A DNA stretch of 64,000 nucleotides from Conexibacter sp. SYSU D00693 (GTDB lineage Bacteria; Actinomycetota; Thermoleophilia; Solirubrobacterales; Solirubrobacteraceae), in contig NZ_CP070950.1 of assembly GCF_017084525.1 (NCBI RefSeq), forward strand, positions 3,596,001-3,660,000. Reading direction: 5' to 3'. The notes below the pieces were generated by a model, which was given only the letters and a program-made list of their open reading frames with translations, was not told where the DNA came from and made no database searches. The translations under genes were made by a program, and so were the position numbers. This document shows, piece by piece, positions 1-11,780 of this stretch (within the stretch, counting starts at the first letter, position 1; the number at the start of each line of letters is the position of its first letter).

Positions 1-1113
1 CGCCCTGGCGCAGCGCGCGCCGGGCTGCATCGAGGTCGAGCGCTCCGAGCTGCCGGTCGGCCGGCCGCGCTGGGCGGCCCCGGCGGAAGCTGCCCGCGAG
101 CTCGCCGCCGCGACCTTCGACCGTCCGATCGACCTGCGCTGGCGGCGCACGTCCTACAGCGGGATCGTCGCCGGCGCCCACGAGGCGCGGGTGGCCAGCG
201 AGCCGGAGGTCGGGCTGCTCGACGACGAGGCCGAGACCGACGGCCTGCCGGCGGGCGGCGCGGCGGAGCCGGCGCAGGTGGCGGCGCTGCGCGAGCTGCC
301 GGTCGGCCTCGACGCCCAGCCCTCGGGCGTGCACTTCGGCACCCTCGTGCACCGCGTGCTCGAGCTCGCGGACTTCGACGCCCCCGACGCCGAGGCCGAG
401 CTGCGCACCCACGTCGACGCGCAGCTCGCGCGCCGGCCGCTCGACGTCGACGCGCCCGGTCTGGCCCGCGACCTCGCCGCGGTGCTCGAGACGCCGCTCG
501 GCGGCGCCTTCGACGACGTCCGCCTGCGGGACGTCGCCCGGCGCGACCGCCTCGACGAGCTCGACTTCGAGCTGCCGCTCGCGGGCGGCGACACGGCGCG
601 GGGCCGGGTCCTGCTCGACGCGGTCGCCGCCGTCCTGGCCGCCCACACGCCGGCCGGCGCGCCGCTGCACGGCTACGCCGGGCAGCTCGCCGACGAGCGC
701 CTCGCGCGGGAGCTGCGCGGCTACCTCACGGGGTCGATCGACCTCGTCCTGCGCCTGCCCGGCGAGCGCTTCGTCGTCGTCGACCACAAGACCAACCGCC
801 TCGCCGCGCCCGCCGAGCCGCTCACCGCGTGGCACTACCGGCCCGGGGCCCTGGACGCCGCGATGCAGGAGGCCCACTACGGGCTGCAGGCCACGCTGTA
901 CTCGGTGGCGCTGCACCGCTACCTGCGCTGGCGCCTGCGCGGGTACGACCCCGACCGCCACCTCGGCGGCGTGGCCTACCTGTTCCTGCGCGGGATGACC
1001 GGCGCCGCCACGCCGACCGTCGACGGCGCGCGCGTCGGCGTGTTCGCGTGGACCCCGCCGCCCACGATGGTCGCCCAGCTCAGCGACGTCCTCGACCGCG
1101 GGGGCGCCGTCGC

Positions 1114-1117
<4 letters not shown>
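1..1117 (+). CDS. recB: RecB-type nuclease/helicase subunit, C-terminal part (5' truncated by window edge)
   Basis: The frame is open from the first base and ends in TGA at 1115-1117, so only the C-terminal end of a longer protein is present. It shows the PD-(D/E)XK nuclease signature of RecB: GSID near 731-745 (metal-binding Asp) and VDHKTN at 779-796, which matches the catalytic D-x-K motif. The next gene starts at an ATGA overlap and is recD, so this is the RecBCD heterotrimer operon, which processes double-strand breaks. The helicase domains and the true start lie upstream of the window. RecB is preferred over AddA because of the recD partner. Confidence 0.88.
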
Positions 1118-2967
<1,850 letters not shown>

Positions 2968-2976
2968 ACTCGTCGG

Positions 2977-4869
2977 ATGCCCCAGCTGCGCTCGCGCACC
3001 GTCACCCACGGCCGCAACATGGCCGGCGCCCGCGCCCTGCTGCGCGCCGCCGGCGTGGCCCGGGAGGACTTCGGCAAGCCGATCGTCGCGGTCGCGAACT
3101 CCTACACGCAGTTCGTGCCGGGGCACACGCACCTCAAGCCGGTGGGCGAGATCGTCGCCGACGCGGTCAAGGCCGCGGGCGGCATCCCGCGTGAGTTCAA
3201 CACGATCGCCGTCGACGACGGCATCGCGATGGGCCACGGCGGGATGCTCTACTCGCTGCCCTCGCGCGACCTGATCGCCGACAGCGTCGAGTACATGGTC
3301 AACGCGCACTGCGCCGACGCGCTGGTGTGCATCTCCAACTGCGACAAGATCACCCCGGGGATGCTCAACGCCGCCCTGCGGCTCGACATCCCGACCGTCT
3401 TCGTCTCGGGCGGTCCGATGGAGGGCGGCACCGCGGTCCTGGTCGACGGCACGGTCCGCAAGCGCGTGAACCTCGTGACGGCGATCGCCGACGCCGTGGC
3501 CGACGAGGTCTCCGACGAGGACATCGCCATCATCGAGGAGTCGGCGTGCCCGACGTGCGGCTCGTGCAGCGGCATGTTCACGGCGAACTCCATGAACTGC
3601 CTCACCGAGGCGCTGGGCCTCGCGCTGCCGGGCAACGGCTCGACGCTGGCCACGCACACCGCGCGCAAGGAGCTCTACGAGGCGGCCGGCCGCACCGTCG
3701 TCGAGATCGCGCACCGCTTCTACGACGAGGACGACGCCTCGGTCCTGCCGCGCAACGTCGCCACGCGCGCGGCCTTCGAGAACGCGATGACGCTCGACGT
3801 CGCGATGGGCGGCTCGACGAACACGGTCCTCCACATCCTCGCCGCCGCCCAGGAGGCCGAGCTCGACTTCACGATGCAGGACATCGACGCGCTCTCGCGG
3901 CGCGTCCCGTGCCTGTGCAAGGTCGCCCCGAACGGGACCTACCTCATGGAGGACGTGCACCGCGCGGGCGGCATCCCGGCGATCCTCGGCGAGCTGCGCC
4001 GGGGCGGCCTGCTGCGCGAGGACGTCACCACCGTCCACTCCCGCTCCGTCGACGAGTGGCTGGACACGTGGGACATCCGCAGCGGCAAGGCGAGCGCCGA
4101 CGCGCTCGAGCTCTTCCACGCCGCGCCGGGCTGCAGGCGCTCGGCGGAGGCCTTCAGCCAGTCCGAGCGCTGGGAGTCGCTGGACACCGATGCCGCCGAC
4201 GGCTGCATCCACGACGTCGAGCACGCCTACTCGGCCGACGGTGGTCTGGCGATCCTCTACGGCAACCTCGCGGTCCGCGGCAGCGTCGTGAAGACCGCGG
4301 GCGTCGACGAGTCGATCCTGCAGTTCAGCGGGCCGGCGGTCGTCGTCGACTCCCAGGAGGCGGCGGTCGACCTCATCCTCGGCGGCGGCGTGAAGGAGGG
4401 CGATGTGGTCGTCATCCGCTACGAGGGCCCCCGCGGCGGACCGGGGATGCAGGAGATGCTCTACCCGACCTCCTACCTCAAGGGCCGCGGCCTGGGCAAG
4501 GCGTGCGCGCTCATCACCGACGGGCGCTTCTCGGGCGGCACGAGCGGCCTGTCCATCGGCCACGTCTCGCCCGAGGCGGCCTCCGGCGGCGCCATCGCCC
4601 TCGTCGAGGACGGCGACCGCATCGACATCGACATCCCGAACCGCCGCCTCGAGCTCGTCGTCTCCGAGGAGGAGCTGGCCGAGCGCCGCGAGCGCCTCGA
4701 GGCCGGCGTCGGCTACGTCCCGGCCGCCCGCGACCGCGTCGTCTCCCCGGCGCTGCGCGCCTACGCCGCGATGGCCACCTCGGCCGACACCGGCGCGGTG
4801 CGCGACGTCAACGCCGTCGAGCGCGCCGTGGCCGCGGCCGCGCGCGCCAGCGAGCCGACACTGAGCTAG
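2977..4869 (+). CDS. ilvD: Dihydroxy-acid dehydratase
   Basis: 630 residues, close to the 616 aa of E. coli IlvD. It dehydrates 2,3-dihydroxy-3-methylvalerate and 2,3-dihydroxyisovalerate to the 2-keto acids of isoleucine and valine synthesis. Seen: [11 protein letters not shown] and [17 protein letters not shown], which carry the Fe-S cluster cysteines, and the C-terminal [19 protein letters not shown] block. It stands alone here, with no other ilv/leu biosynthetic gene next to it. The stop codon overlaps that of the convergent mug-like gene at 4866-4869. The 6-nt spacing to TAGACT suggests leaderless expression. Confidence 0.96.
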   Translation: MPQLRSRTVTHGRNMAGARALLRAAGVAREDFGKPIVAVANSYTQFVPGHTHLKPVGEIVADAVKAAGGIPREFNTIAVDDGIAMGHGGMLYSLPSRDLIADSVEYMVNAHCADALVCISNCDKITPGMLNAALRLDIPTVFVSGGPMEGGTAVLVDGTVRKRVNLVTAIADAVADEVSDEDIAIIEESACPTCGSCSGMFTANSMNCLTEALGLALPGNGSTLATHTARKELYEAAGRTVVEIAHRFYDEDDASVLPRNVATRAAFENAMTLDVAMGGSTNTVLHILAAAQEAELDFTMQDIDALSRRVPCLCKVAPNGTYLMEDVHRAGGIPAILGELRRGGLLREDVTTVHSRSVDEWLDTWDIRSGKASADALELFHAAPGCRRSAEAFSQSERWESLDTDAADGCIHDVEHAYSADGGLAILYGNLAVRGSVVKTAGVDESILQFSGPAVVVDSQEAAVDLILGGGVKEGDVVVIRYEGPRGGPGMQEMLYPTSYLKGRGLGKACALITDGRFSGGTSGLSIGHVSPEAASGGAIALVEDGDRIDIDIPNRRLELVVSEEELAERRERLEAGVGYVPAARDRVVSPALRAYAAMATSADTGAVRDVNAVERAVAAAARASEPTLS

Positions 4870-5402
4870 AGCCCGTCCGCGTAGGCGCGCGCCTCGCCGT
4901 AGAGGCGGGCGAAGTCCGCGGGCTTGTAGTGGGCGTTGAGGCCCGAGGGGTTCGGGAGGACCCAGACGGGACGGCCGCCGATGGTGTCCTCCTGCAGGCC
5001 GACAGCGGCCTTGGTGCGGCCGAAGGCGACGCGGTAGGCGACCAGGCCGAGCATGGCGACGAGGCGGGGGCGGCTGTCGGCGACGGTGTGCTCCAGCTCC
5101 ATCGCCCCGGCCAGCAGCTCCTCGCGGCGCAGCTCGTCCGCCGCGCGGGTGGGGCGCGAGGCGATGTTCGTCACGCCCACGCCGAAGGACGGCAGCAGGC
5201 CGTCCTCCTCGGGCTTGAGGAGCCGGGGCGTGAAGCCCGCGGCGTGGATCGCCGGCCAGAAGCGGTTGCCGGGGCGGGCGAAGTGGTGGCCGACCTGCGC
5301 GGAGCGCAGCGACGGGTTGATGCCGACGAAGAGGACGCGCAGGCCCGGGCCGACGATCGGCCCGAGCTTGCCGCCGGACGGTGTCGCTCCCGCGCCGCTC
5401 AG
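4866..5402 (-). CDS. mug: Mismatch-specific uracil/thymine-DNA glycosylase (Mug family)
   Basis: The frame encodes VLFVGINPS, then [15 protein letters not shown] and C-terminal [10 protein letters not shown], the canonical Mug/TDG fold signatures, so it should excise uracil or thymine from G mispairs. There is no ATG, GTG or TTG upstream of the catalytic GINPS motif: the first GTG (5180) would remove it. Plausible starts are CTG at 5402 (178 aa, CTGA overlap with the small upstream ORF) or CTG at 5342 (158 aa, next to the conserved RVLFVG block; E. coli Mug is 168 aa). Identity is secure; the start is not. Confidence 0.85.
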   Translation of the reverse strand: MSGAGATPSGGKLGPIVGPGLRVLFVGINPSLRSAQVGHHFARPGNRFWPAIHAAGFTPRLLKPEEDGLLPSFGVGVTNIASRPTRAADELRREELLAGAMELEHTVADSRPRLVAMLGLVAYRVAFGRTKAAVGLQEDTIGGRPVWVLPNPSGLNAHYKPADFARLYGEARAYADGL

Positions 5403-5470
5403 AGCACGAGGATGATGATCAGGATGATCAGGAGCGCCGTGATGGAGATGTGGACGGGGCCGATCTTCAT
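5399..5470 (-). CDS. Candidate 23-residue single-pass membrane peptide upstream of mug
   Basis: ATG at 5470 opens a 23-codon frame: MKIGPVH followed by an uninterrupted Leu/Ile/Val stretch to the stop. It would be a single transmembrane segment with almost no soluble part. The N-terminus loosely resembles the start of TatA, but the peptide is far too short to be TatA. TACGAC lies 6 nt before the ATG, close to the leaderless pattern of this window. Its TGA overlaps the possible CTG start of mug, as expected for a coupling leader. No function is claimed; it could be chance. Confidence 0.35.
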   Translation of the reverse strand: MKIGPVHISITALLIILIIILVL

Positions 5471-5558
5471 GGCGCCGTCGTACCCCGCGCGGCGGCGCGC
5501 CAGCGCTCGGACGCTCGTCCAGCGCGAACCGTGATGGAGTGTCGACGCGCCAGCGAAC

Positions 5559-5618
5559 GGTGACGCGACCGTCACCCTGGAGTTCGCCGTCTCAGAGGCG
5601 GTCAACTCCAGGGTGACG
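5559..5618. terminator. Large hairpin downstream of the carboxylase operon, with an alternative pairing
   Basis: A 15-bp perfect inverted repeat pairs 5570-5584 (CGTCACCCTGGAGTT) with 5604-5618, with further CGCC/GGCG pairing inside the loop. GGTGAC at 5559-5564 can instead pair with GTCACC at 5571-5576, so two mutually exclusive stems exist. There is no U tract. It lies about 60 nt past the minus-strand carboxyltransferase stop and before the mug unit, so it is a terminator or attenuator candidate. Confidence 0.5.
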
Positions 5619-5676
5619 AGCAGGCAGCCCGTGAGGACGCGCAACCGCCGCCTCGACGAACCGCCCGCCGCGCCGC

Positions 5677-7218
5677 CTACATCCGGAAGACGCCGTAGCC
5701 CAGCTCGCCCAGCGGCGCGCCCGCGCAGGCAGCCAGCGCCTGGGCGAGCACCGACCGCGTCGCGCGCGGGTCGATGACGCCGTCGTCCCAGAGGCGCGCG
5801 GTCGAGTAGATCGGCTTGCCCTGGTGCTCGTACTGGTCGCGGAGCTTCGCGCCGACCTCGGGCTGGCCGACCTCGGTCATGACCGTCGCGGCCTGCTCGC
5901 CGCCCATGACCGAGATCCGCGCGTTGGGCCACATGAACAGGAAGCGCGGGGCGTAGGCGCGGCCGCACATGCCGTAGTTGCCGGCGCCGAACGAGCCGCC
6001 GACGACGACGGTGAGCTTCGGCACCCGCGCGGTCGACACCGCGGTGACGAGCTTCGCGCCGTCCTTGGCGATGCCGCCGGCCTCGTAGTCGCGCCCGACC
6101 ATGAAGCCGCTGATGTTCTGGACGAAGAGCAGCGGGATGCCGCGGCGGTCGCAGAGCTCGATGAAGTGCGCGCCCTTGAGCGAGGACTCGCTGAAGAGGA
6201 TCCCGTTGTTGGCGAGGATCCCGACGGGGTGGCCGTCGAGGTGGGCGAAGGCGCAGACGAGCGTCTCGCCGTAGAGCGCCTTGAACTCCTGCAGCTCGCC
6301 GCCGTCGACGACGCGGCGCAGCAGGTCGCGCACGTCGTAGGGCGTCCGGGTGTCCGTCGGGACGAGGTCGAGCAGCCCCTCGGGGTCCTCGAGCGGGGGC
6401 CGCGAGGCGATCCGCTCCCACGGCGGCACCGGCGACGCGGGCAGCGTCGCGACGATCCCGCGCACGATCTCCAGCGCGTGGTCGTCGTCCTCGGCGAGGT
6501 GGTCGACGACGCCCGACTGGCGGGCGTGCAGCTCGCCGCCGCCGAGCTCCTCGGCGGTGACCTCCTCGCCCGTCGCGGCCTTCACCAGCGGCGGGCCGCC
6601 CAGGAAGATCGTGCCCTGCTCGCGGACGATGACCGTCTCGTCGCTCATCGCCGGCACGTACGCGCCGCCCGCGGTGCACGAGCCCATGACGCACGCGATC
6701 TGCGGGATCGCGAGCTTCGACATCGTCGCCTGGTTGAAGAAGATGCGCCCGAAGTGCTCGCGGTCGGGGAAGACGTCGTCCTGCATCGGCAGGAAGGCGC
6801 CCCCCGAGTCCACGAGGTAGACGCACGGCAGGCGGTTGTGGAGGGCGACCTCCTGCGCGCGCAGGTGCTTCTTGACGGTGATGGGGTAGTACGTGCCGCC
6901 CTTGACCGTCGCGTCGTTGGCGACGACCACGACCCGCCGGCCGTGCACGACGCCGACGCCCGTGACGATGCCCGCGCCCGGCGCCGCGCCGTCGTAGAGC
7001 TCCTCGGCCGCCAGCGGCGAGAGCTCGAGGAACGGCGCGCCCGGGTCGCACAGCCGCTCGACGCGCTCGCGCGCCAGGAGCTTGCCGCGCGCGTGGTGGC
7101 GGTCGACCGCCTTCTGGCCGCCGCCGGTCCGGACACGCTCGAGGCGCGCCTCGAGGTCGGCCAGCAGCTCGAGGTGGGCCGCGCGGTGGCCCGCCGGAGC
7201 CTGCGCCTGCGCGCTCAC
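5677..7218 (-). CDS. mccB: Acyl-CoA carboxylase carboxyltransferase (beta) subunit, methylcrotonyl-CoA type
   Basis: 513 residues. It transfers CO2 from carboxybiotin to an acyl-CoA, probably 3-methylcrotonyl-CoA. Family signatures: [37 protein letters not shown], and [16 protein letters not shown] near the C-terminus, the last strongly MccB-like. GTG start overlaps the stop of the biotin carboxylase gene (GTGA). The assignment to leucine catabolism rests on the neighbouring HMG-CoA lyase and acyl-CoA dehydrogenase. Geranyl-CoA or another branched acyl-CoA substrate cannot be excluded from sequence alone. Confidence 0.88.
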   Translation of the reverse strand: MSAQAQAPAGHRAAHLELLADLEARLERVRTGGGQKAVDRHHARGKLLARERVERLCDPGAPFLELSPLAAEELYDGAAPGAGIVTGVGVVHGRRVVVVANDATVKGGTYYPITVKKHLRAQEVALHNRLPCVYLVDSGGAFLPMQDDVFPDREHFGRIFFNQATMSKLAIPQIACVMGSCTAGGAYVPAMSDETVIVREQGTIFLGGPPLVKAATGEEVTAEELGGGELHARQSGVVDHLAEDDDHALEIVRGIVATLPASPVPPWERIASRPPLEDPEGLLDLVPTDTRTPYDVRDLLRRVVDGGELQEFKALYGETLVCAFAHLDGHPVGILANNGILFSESSLKGAHFIELCDRRGIPLLFVQNISGFMVGRDYEAGGIAKDGAKLVTAVSTARVPKLTVVVGGSFGAGNYGMCGRAYAPRFLFMWPNARISVMGGEQAATVMTEVGQPEVGAKLRDQYEHQGKPIYSTARLWDDGVIDPRATRSVLAQALAACAGAPLGELGYGVFRM

Positions 7219-9026
7219 GCCGTCACCGCCACGAGCGGCTGGCGGTGGGTGACCCGGTCGCCCTCGCTGAGCGCGAGCCCCTCGACCGTGCCCGCGTGGG
7301 GCGCGGTGATCGACAGCTCCATCTTCATCGACTCGAGCACGAGCAGCACATCGCCCTCCTGGACCTCGTCGCCGTTGGCGACCTTCACGAGCAGGACCGT
7401 CCCCGGCATGGGCGCCTCGAGCGAGCCCTGCACGCCGCCGGCGCCGGACCGGTCGGCGCGCCTGGTGCGCGCCTCGAGGTGGTGGCCGTCGCGGGCGATC
7501 CACACCGCGTCGTCGCTGACCTCCACCGCGTAGCGGCGCGCGACGCCGTCGAGCTCGACGCGCACGTGGCCGTCGTCGAGCACCCGCACGTCACCGCGCC
7601 ACGACCGTTCGCCGACGCGCACGACGCCGTCGGCCACCCGGGCCTCGCCGTCGTCGAAGACCCGGCGCCAGGGACCCTCGGGCGTCGCCGTCCCCGCCGC
7701 CGCCAGCGCCGCGGCGGGCAGCAGGTCCTCGGGCGCCGCGAAGTCCGTCTCCTCCAGCACCCGCTCGAGCAGACCGGTGTCCTGCTGGCCGGCGCGGACG
7801 TCCTCGCGCGCGAGCAGCTCGCGGGTGAACGACGCGTTGGTGGCCACCCCGAGGACCTCGAGCTCGGCCAGCGCGCGATCCAGGCGGCGCAGCGCGGTCG
7901 GGCGGTCGGGCCCGTGGGCGATGACCTTGGCCAGCAGGGGGTCGTAGGACGTGCCGACCTCGACGCCCTCCGCGACGCCGGCGTCGACCCGCACGCCCTC
8001 GGGCACCCGCCAGCGCCGGACCGTCCCGGCGGCGGGGAGGAACCCGTTGGCGGGGTCCTCGGCGTACAGCCGCGTCTCGACCGCCCACCCCGACGGGGCG
8101 TCGCCCGACAGGCTCTCCGGCAGCGGCTCGCCGGCCGCCACGCGCAGCTGCAGCTCCACGAGGTCGACGCCGTGGACGAGCTCGGTGACCGGGTGCTCGA
8201 CCTGCAGGCGCGTGTTCATCTCGAGGAAGAAGAACTCCGACGCGTCGGCCGTCGCGATGAACTCGACGGTGCCCGCGCCCTCGTACCCGCACGCCGCCGC
8301 CAGCGCGACGGCCGCCTCGCCCATCCGCGCGCGCAGGTCGGCGTCGACCACCGGGGAAGGCGCCTCCTCCACGACCTTCTGGTGGCGGCGCTGCAGCGAG
8401 CACTCGCGCTCGCCGAGGTGCACGACGCGCCCGTGCTGGTCGGCGAGCACCTGGACCTCGATGTGGCGGGGACGCTCGACCCAGCGCTCGACGATCACGC
8501 GGTCGTCGCCGAAGGCGGCACGCGCCTCGCGCTGCGCGGCCTCCGTCGCGGCCTGCAGCTCGTCGGCGGAGCGCACGACGCGCATGCCCTTGCCACCACC
8601 GCCCGCGACCGCCTTGACGACCACCGGATACCCGCCGTCGTCGCCTGCGGGGACGACCGGCACCCCGGCCTGCGCCGCGGCGTCCTTGGCGCGGCCCTTG
8701 TCGCCCATGAGCTCGATCGCCGCCGGCGGTGGGCCGACCCACGTCAGCCCCGCGTCGACGACGGCCTTCGCGAACCCCGCGTTCTCGCTCAGGAAGCCGT
8801 AGCCGGGATGGACCGCCTGCGCGCCCGACACGGCCGCGGCGCGCAGCAGCTCGTCGACCTCGAGGTAGGACGAGATCCGCACCGCGACGTCGCAGGCGTC
8901 GACGTGCACCGCGCCCGCGTCGACGTCGGTGAACACCGCGACGGTCCGCAGCCCCAGCGCCCGCGCGGTGCGCGCGACGCGCACCGCGATCTCGCCGCGG
9001 TTGGCGATGAGCAGCGGCTCACGCAC
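7215..9026 (-). CDS. mccA: Acyl-CoA carboxylase biotin carboxylase / BCCP (alpha) subunit
   Basis: 603 residues with the order biotin carboxylase, linker, biotinyl domain. It begins [17 protein letters not shown], has the ATP-grasp glycine loop [10 protein letters not shown] and [14 protein letters not shown], and carries the biotin-accepting lysine in VLESMKMEL close to the C-terminus. GTG at 9026 was chosen because it precedes the conserved N-terminus and overlaps the HMG-CoA lyase stop by 8 nt. It supplies carboxybiotin to the MccB-like subunit encoded next, forming an alpha-beta complex of the MCC/PCC class. Confidence 0.9.
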   Translation of the reverse strand: MREPLLIANRGEIAVRVARTARALGLRTVAVFTDVDAGAVHVDACDVAVRISSYLEVDELLRAAAVSGAQAVHPGYGFLSENAGFAKAVVDAGLTWVGPPPAAIELMGDKGRAKDAAAQAGVPVVPAGDDGGYPVVVKAVAGGGGKGMRVVRSADELQAATEAAQREARAAFGDDRVIVERWVERPRHIEVQVLADQHGRVVHLGERECSLQRRHQKVVEEAPSPVVDADLRARMGEAAVALAAACGYEGAGTVEFIATADASEFFFLEMNTRLQVEHPVTELVHGVDLVELQLRVAAGEPLPESLSGDAPSGWAVETRLYAEDPANGFLPAAGTVRRWRVPEGVRVDAGVAEGVEVGTSYDPLLAKVIAHGPDRPTALRRLDRALAELEVLGVATNASFTRELLAREDVRAGQQDTGLLERVLEETDFAAPEDLLPAAALAAAGTATPEGPWRRVFDDGEARVADGVVRVGERSWRGDVRVLDDGHVRVELDGVARRYAVEVSDDAVWIARDGHHLEARTRRADRSGAGGVQGSLEAPMPGTVLLVKVANGDEVQEGDVLLVLESMKMELSITAPHAGTVEGLALSEGDRVTHRQPLVAVTA

Positions 9027-9942
9027 GGGCGTGCCAGTCGATCGGCCCGGCGACGAGCGTGTGGGACCCGAGCGGGCGCCCGAGGACGTCGCGCACCGCC
9101 CGCGCCGCATCGAGCAGCGCCTCGAGGTCGATGCCCGTCTCGCAGCCCATCTCGTGCAGCATCGAGACGAGGTCCTCGGTGGCGATGTTGCCCGTCGCGC
9201 CCGCCGGCACGGGGCAGCCGCCCAGCTCGCCGAAGCTCGACTCGAACGACGTGCACCCCGCGTCCAGCGCCGCCACGACGTTCGCCAGCCCCTGGCCCCG
9301 CGTGTTGTGGAAGTGGGCCGTGAGCTCGATGCCGGGCAGCGCCTGCGCGGCGTCGCGGAAGAACTGCGCGACCTGCCGGGGGTTGGCCATCCCGGTCGTG
9401 TCGCCGAAGGCGATCTCCTGCGCGCCCGCCGCGACCAGCCGCTGGGCGATCTCGAAGACGCGCGCCGGGTCGACGTGGCCCTCGTAGGGACAGCCGAAGG
9501 ACGTCGAGATGACCCCCTCGGCCCGCAGCCCCTCGCCGACGGCGCGCCCGATCACCGTCTCGAGCCCGGCCAGGGACTCCTCGACCGTGCGGTTGACGTT
9601 CTTGCGGTTGTGGGTCTCGGAGGCGCTGAGGAAGCAGTTGACCTCCTGGAAGCGCGACCGGTGGGCCAGCGCGTTGTCCAGCCCCCGCTCGTTGGGGATG
9701 AGCACCGTGACCGCGACGTCGTCGGGCACGTCGATGCGCTCGAGCACCTCGGGGCCGTCGGCGAGCTGGGGGATGACGTCGGCCCGGACGAAGCTCGTGA
9801 CCTCCAGGCGCTGGACGCCCGTGCGCGCGAGCCGGTCGACCAGCGCGACCTTGTCGTCGGTCGCGATGACCTCCGGCTCGTTCTGGAAGCCGTCGCGGGG
9901 ACCGACCTCGCGGATGCGGACCTGCTGGGGCTCGCCGGCCAC
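9019..9942 (-). CDS. mvaB: Hydroxymethylglutaryl-CoA lyase
   Basis: 307 residues, about the usual length. It cleaves HMG-CoA to acetoacetate and acetyl-CoA, the last step of leucine breakdown. Seen: IREVGPRDGFQNE at the N-terminus (active-site Arg and metal-binding Asp), EVTSFV, CFLSASETHN, the GDTTG and HFHNTRGQG metal/acid-base motifs, and the glycine-rich GGCPVPAGATGN loop with the catalytic Cys. GTG start lies 4 nt after the acyl-CoA dehydrogenase stop. It sits between that gene and the carboxylase subunits, as in liu/mcc operons. Confidence 0.93.
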   Translation of the reverse strand: MAGEPQQVRIREVGPRDGFQNEPEVIATDDKVALVDRLARTGVQRLEVTSFVRADVIPQLADGPEVLERIDVPDDVAVTVLIPNERGLDNALAHRSRFQEVNCFLSASETHNRKNVNRTVEESLAGLETVIGRAVGEGLRAEGVISTSFGCPYEGHVDPARVFEIAQRLVAAGAQEIAFGDTTGMANPRQVAQFFRDAAQALPGIELTAHFHNTRGQGLANVVAALDAGCTSFESSFGELGGCPVPAGATGNIATEDLVSMLHEMGCETGIDLEALLDAARAVRDVLGRPLGSHTLVAGPIDWHARA

Positions 9943-9946
9943 CGGG

Positions 9947-11095
9947 TCAGGCCCCCAGGGCGCGGGCGATGACCATCTGCTGCACCTCGTCGGTCCCCTC
10001 GCCGATCGTGAGGATCTTCGCGTCCCGGTAGAAGCGGCAGACGGGGTACTCCTCGATGTAGCCGTAGCCGCCGTGGATCTGCACGGCCTCCTCGGAGGCC
10101 TTCACCGCCAGGCGGCCGGTCTTGAGCTTGGCCTGCGCTGCGGTGAGGGTGAAGTTGCGCCCCTGGTCCTTCTCCCAGGCCGCCTTGTAGGTCAGCAGCC
10201 GGGCGGCCTCGAGCTCGACGCTCATGTCCGCGAGCTTGGCCTGGATCGTCTGGAACTTCGACAGCGACTTGCCGAAGGCGCGGCGCTCCTTGGCGTAGGC
10301 CAGCGCCTGGTCCAGCGCCCCCTGCGCGAGGCCGACGCCCATCGCCGCCACGCCGATGCGCCCGATGTCGAGGATGTGCAGGAACTGCTTGAAGCCCTGG
10401 CCGCGGACGCCGAGGAGGTTCTCCGTCGGGACCTCGCAGTCGGTGAACGTGAGCGGCCGCGTGTCCGAGGCGTTCCAGCCCATCTTGCGGTACGGCTGGC
10501 CCTGCTCGTAGCCCGGCGTGCCGTACGGGACGATGAGGTTCGAGACCTCCTTCTTGCCGTCCGGGCCGGTGCCCGTGACGGCGGTGATCGCCACGTGGCC
10601 GGAGATGTCGGTGCCAGCGTTGGTGATGAACTGCTTGGCGCCGTTGATCGTGAAGACGCCGCCACGCTCGTTCGCGCGGGTGTGGACGTTGCCGGCGTCC
10701 GAGCCCGCCTCGGGCTCGGTGAGGCCGAAGGACCCGAGCTTGCGCCCCGCGCAGAGGTCGGGCATGAGCTCCTCCTTCTGGCGCGCGTTGCCGAAGAGGT
10801 TGATCGGCTGCGTGCCCAGCGACGTGTGCGCGCACATCGTGATCGCCACCGACGAGTCGACGCGCGCGAGCTCCTCGACGGCCAGCGCGTACTGCAGCGA
10901 CGTGCCGCCGGCGCCGCCCACGTCCTCGGCGAACGGGATCCCCATCCACCCGAGCTCGCCCATCTTCGCCACGAGCTCGTAGGGGAAGGCCTTGGTGCGG
11001 TCGAGCTCCTCGGCCTGCGGCGCCACCTCGCTGTCGGCGAAGTCGCGGACCGTGCGCCGCAGCAGCTCGGTGTCGTCGTCCAGGTCGAAGTGCAC
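9947..11095 (-). CDS. Acyl-CoA dehydrogenase (first gene of the leucine-type operon)
   Basis: 382 residues with the acyl-CoA dehydrogenase fold: ITMCAHTSLG, GSFGLTEPEAGSDAGN (FAD/substrate loop), KQFITN, and IHGGYGY near the C-terminus. Context suggests isovaleryl-CoA to 3-methylcrotonyl-CoA. However, the C-terminal IGEGTDEVQQ carries Glu at the MCAD/SCAD catalytic-base position, where isovaleryl-CoA dehydrogenases usually have a small residue, so the exact substrate is uncertain. GTG at 11095 follows a TACAGT box (11107-11102) by 6 nt, so the operon mRNA may be leaderless. Confidence 0.85.
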   Translation of the reverse strand: MHFDLDDDTELLRRTVRDFADSEVAPQAEELDRTKAFPYELVAKMGELGWMGIPFAEDVGGAGGTSLQYALAVEELARVDSSVAITMCAHTSLGTQPINLFGNARQKEELMPDLCAGRKLGSFGLTEPEAGSDAGNVHTRANERGGVFTINGAKQFITNAGTDISGHVAITAVTGTGPDGKKEVSNLIVPYGTPGYEQGQPYRKMGWNASDTRPLTFTDCEVPTENLLGVRGQGFKQFLHILDIGRIGVAAMGVGLAQGALDQALAYAKERRAFGKSLSKFQTIQAKLADMSVELEAARLLTYKAAWEKDQGRNFTLTAAQAKLKTGRLAVKASEEAVQIHGGYGYIEEYPVCRFYRDAKILTIGEGTDEVQQMVIARALGA

Positions 11096-11101
11096 GGCGC
11101 G

Positions 11102-11170
11102 ACTGTAGCGCAGAAGTCCGAATGACGATTCGAAGTTCGACTCGCCGTTCGGAATCCGGGCCGCTACAGT
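11102..11170. promoter_or_regulatory. Divergent promoter with a 37-bp imperfect palindrome (probable TetR operator)
   Basis: Two TACAGT boxes face outward: 11107-11102 on minus (6 nt before GTG 11095) and 11165-11170 on plus (9 nt before TTG 11180). Between them, 11117-11153 is an imperfect palindrome centred on 11135, with 15 of 18 pairs matching (half-site TCCGAATGACGATTCGAA). The spacing is nearly symmetrical to both -10 boxes, so one bound repressor could shut both promoters. Binding by the adjacent TetR protein is inferred. Confidence 0.6.
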
Positions 11171-11179
11171 CCCGCCCTC

Positions 11180-11770
11180 TTGGCCACGCCGCCGACACGC
11201 CCCGCGCTGCGCGCCCGCTACGACCGCCGGCGCCAGGAGGTCGTGCTCGCGGCGGCCCGCGTGTACGCCACGCGCGGCTACGAGCAGACGACCATGCAGG
11301 AGCTGGCCGAGGAGGCCGGCATCGCCGCCGGCGGCCTCTACCACTACGTCGGGTCCAAGGAGGCGCTGCTCATCGCGATCTGCGACCAGCTCATGGACCC
11401 GCTGCTCGACGACGCCCGCGCGCTGCTCGAGGCCGACCAGGCGCCCGAGGAGCAGCTGCGCGCGCTCGTGCGCCTGTGGGTCGCCCACGTCGTCGAGCAC
11501 CGCGACCACCTGCTCGTCTTCCAGCAGGTCCGCCACGTCGTCGAGCGCGGCGAGCAGTGGAAGCAGGTCCGCGCGGCGCGCAAGGCCTTCGAGCGCCTCG
11601 TCGAGGACGTCCTGGACCGCTGTGGCTCCGAGCTCGTCGACCGCCGCCTGGCGCTGTCCGCGCTGCTGGGCATGGTCAACCACACCGCCCAGTGGTTCCG
11701 GCCCCGCGGGCGGCTGAGCCCCGAGGAGGTCGCCGACGGGTACTGCGACCTGCTGCTCGGCGGGGACTAG
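11180..11770 (+). CDS. TetR-family regulator of the acyl-CoA catabolic locus
   Basis: 196 residues. The N-terminal helix-turn-helix reads VYATRGYEQTTMQELAEEAGIAAGGLYHYVGS, cited here only by its ends (VYATRGYEQ at about 29-37 to LYHYVGS near 55-61), a textbook TetR domain. The C-terminal ligand domain resembles KstR2/TetR_C_33-type regulators of acyl-CoA metabolism. It is divergent from the leucine-type operon and followed 10 nt later by an acyl-CoA dehydrogenase, so an acyl-CoA effector is likely. TTG start is supported by the TACAGT box 9 nt upstream. Confidence 0.85.
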   Translation: MATPPTRPALRARYDRRRQEVVLAAARVYATRGYEQTTMQELAEEAGIAAGGLYHYVGSKEALLIAICDQLMDPLLDDARALLEADQAPEEQLRALVRLWVAHVVEHRDHLLVFQQVRHVVERGEQWKQVRAARKAFERLVEDVLDRCGSELVDRRLALSALLGMVNHTAQWFRPRGRLSPEEVADGYCDLLLGGD

Positions 11771-11780
11771 GGTTGACGGC

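Noticed and set aside
5480-5676. Possible extra gene between the small peptide and the carboxyltransferase
   Set aside because: No start, ribosome-binding site or conserved frame; the region is explained by the hairpin.
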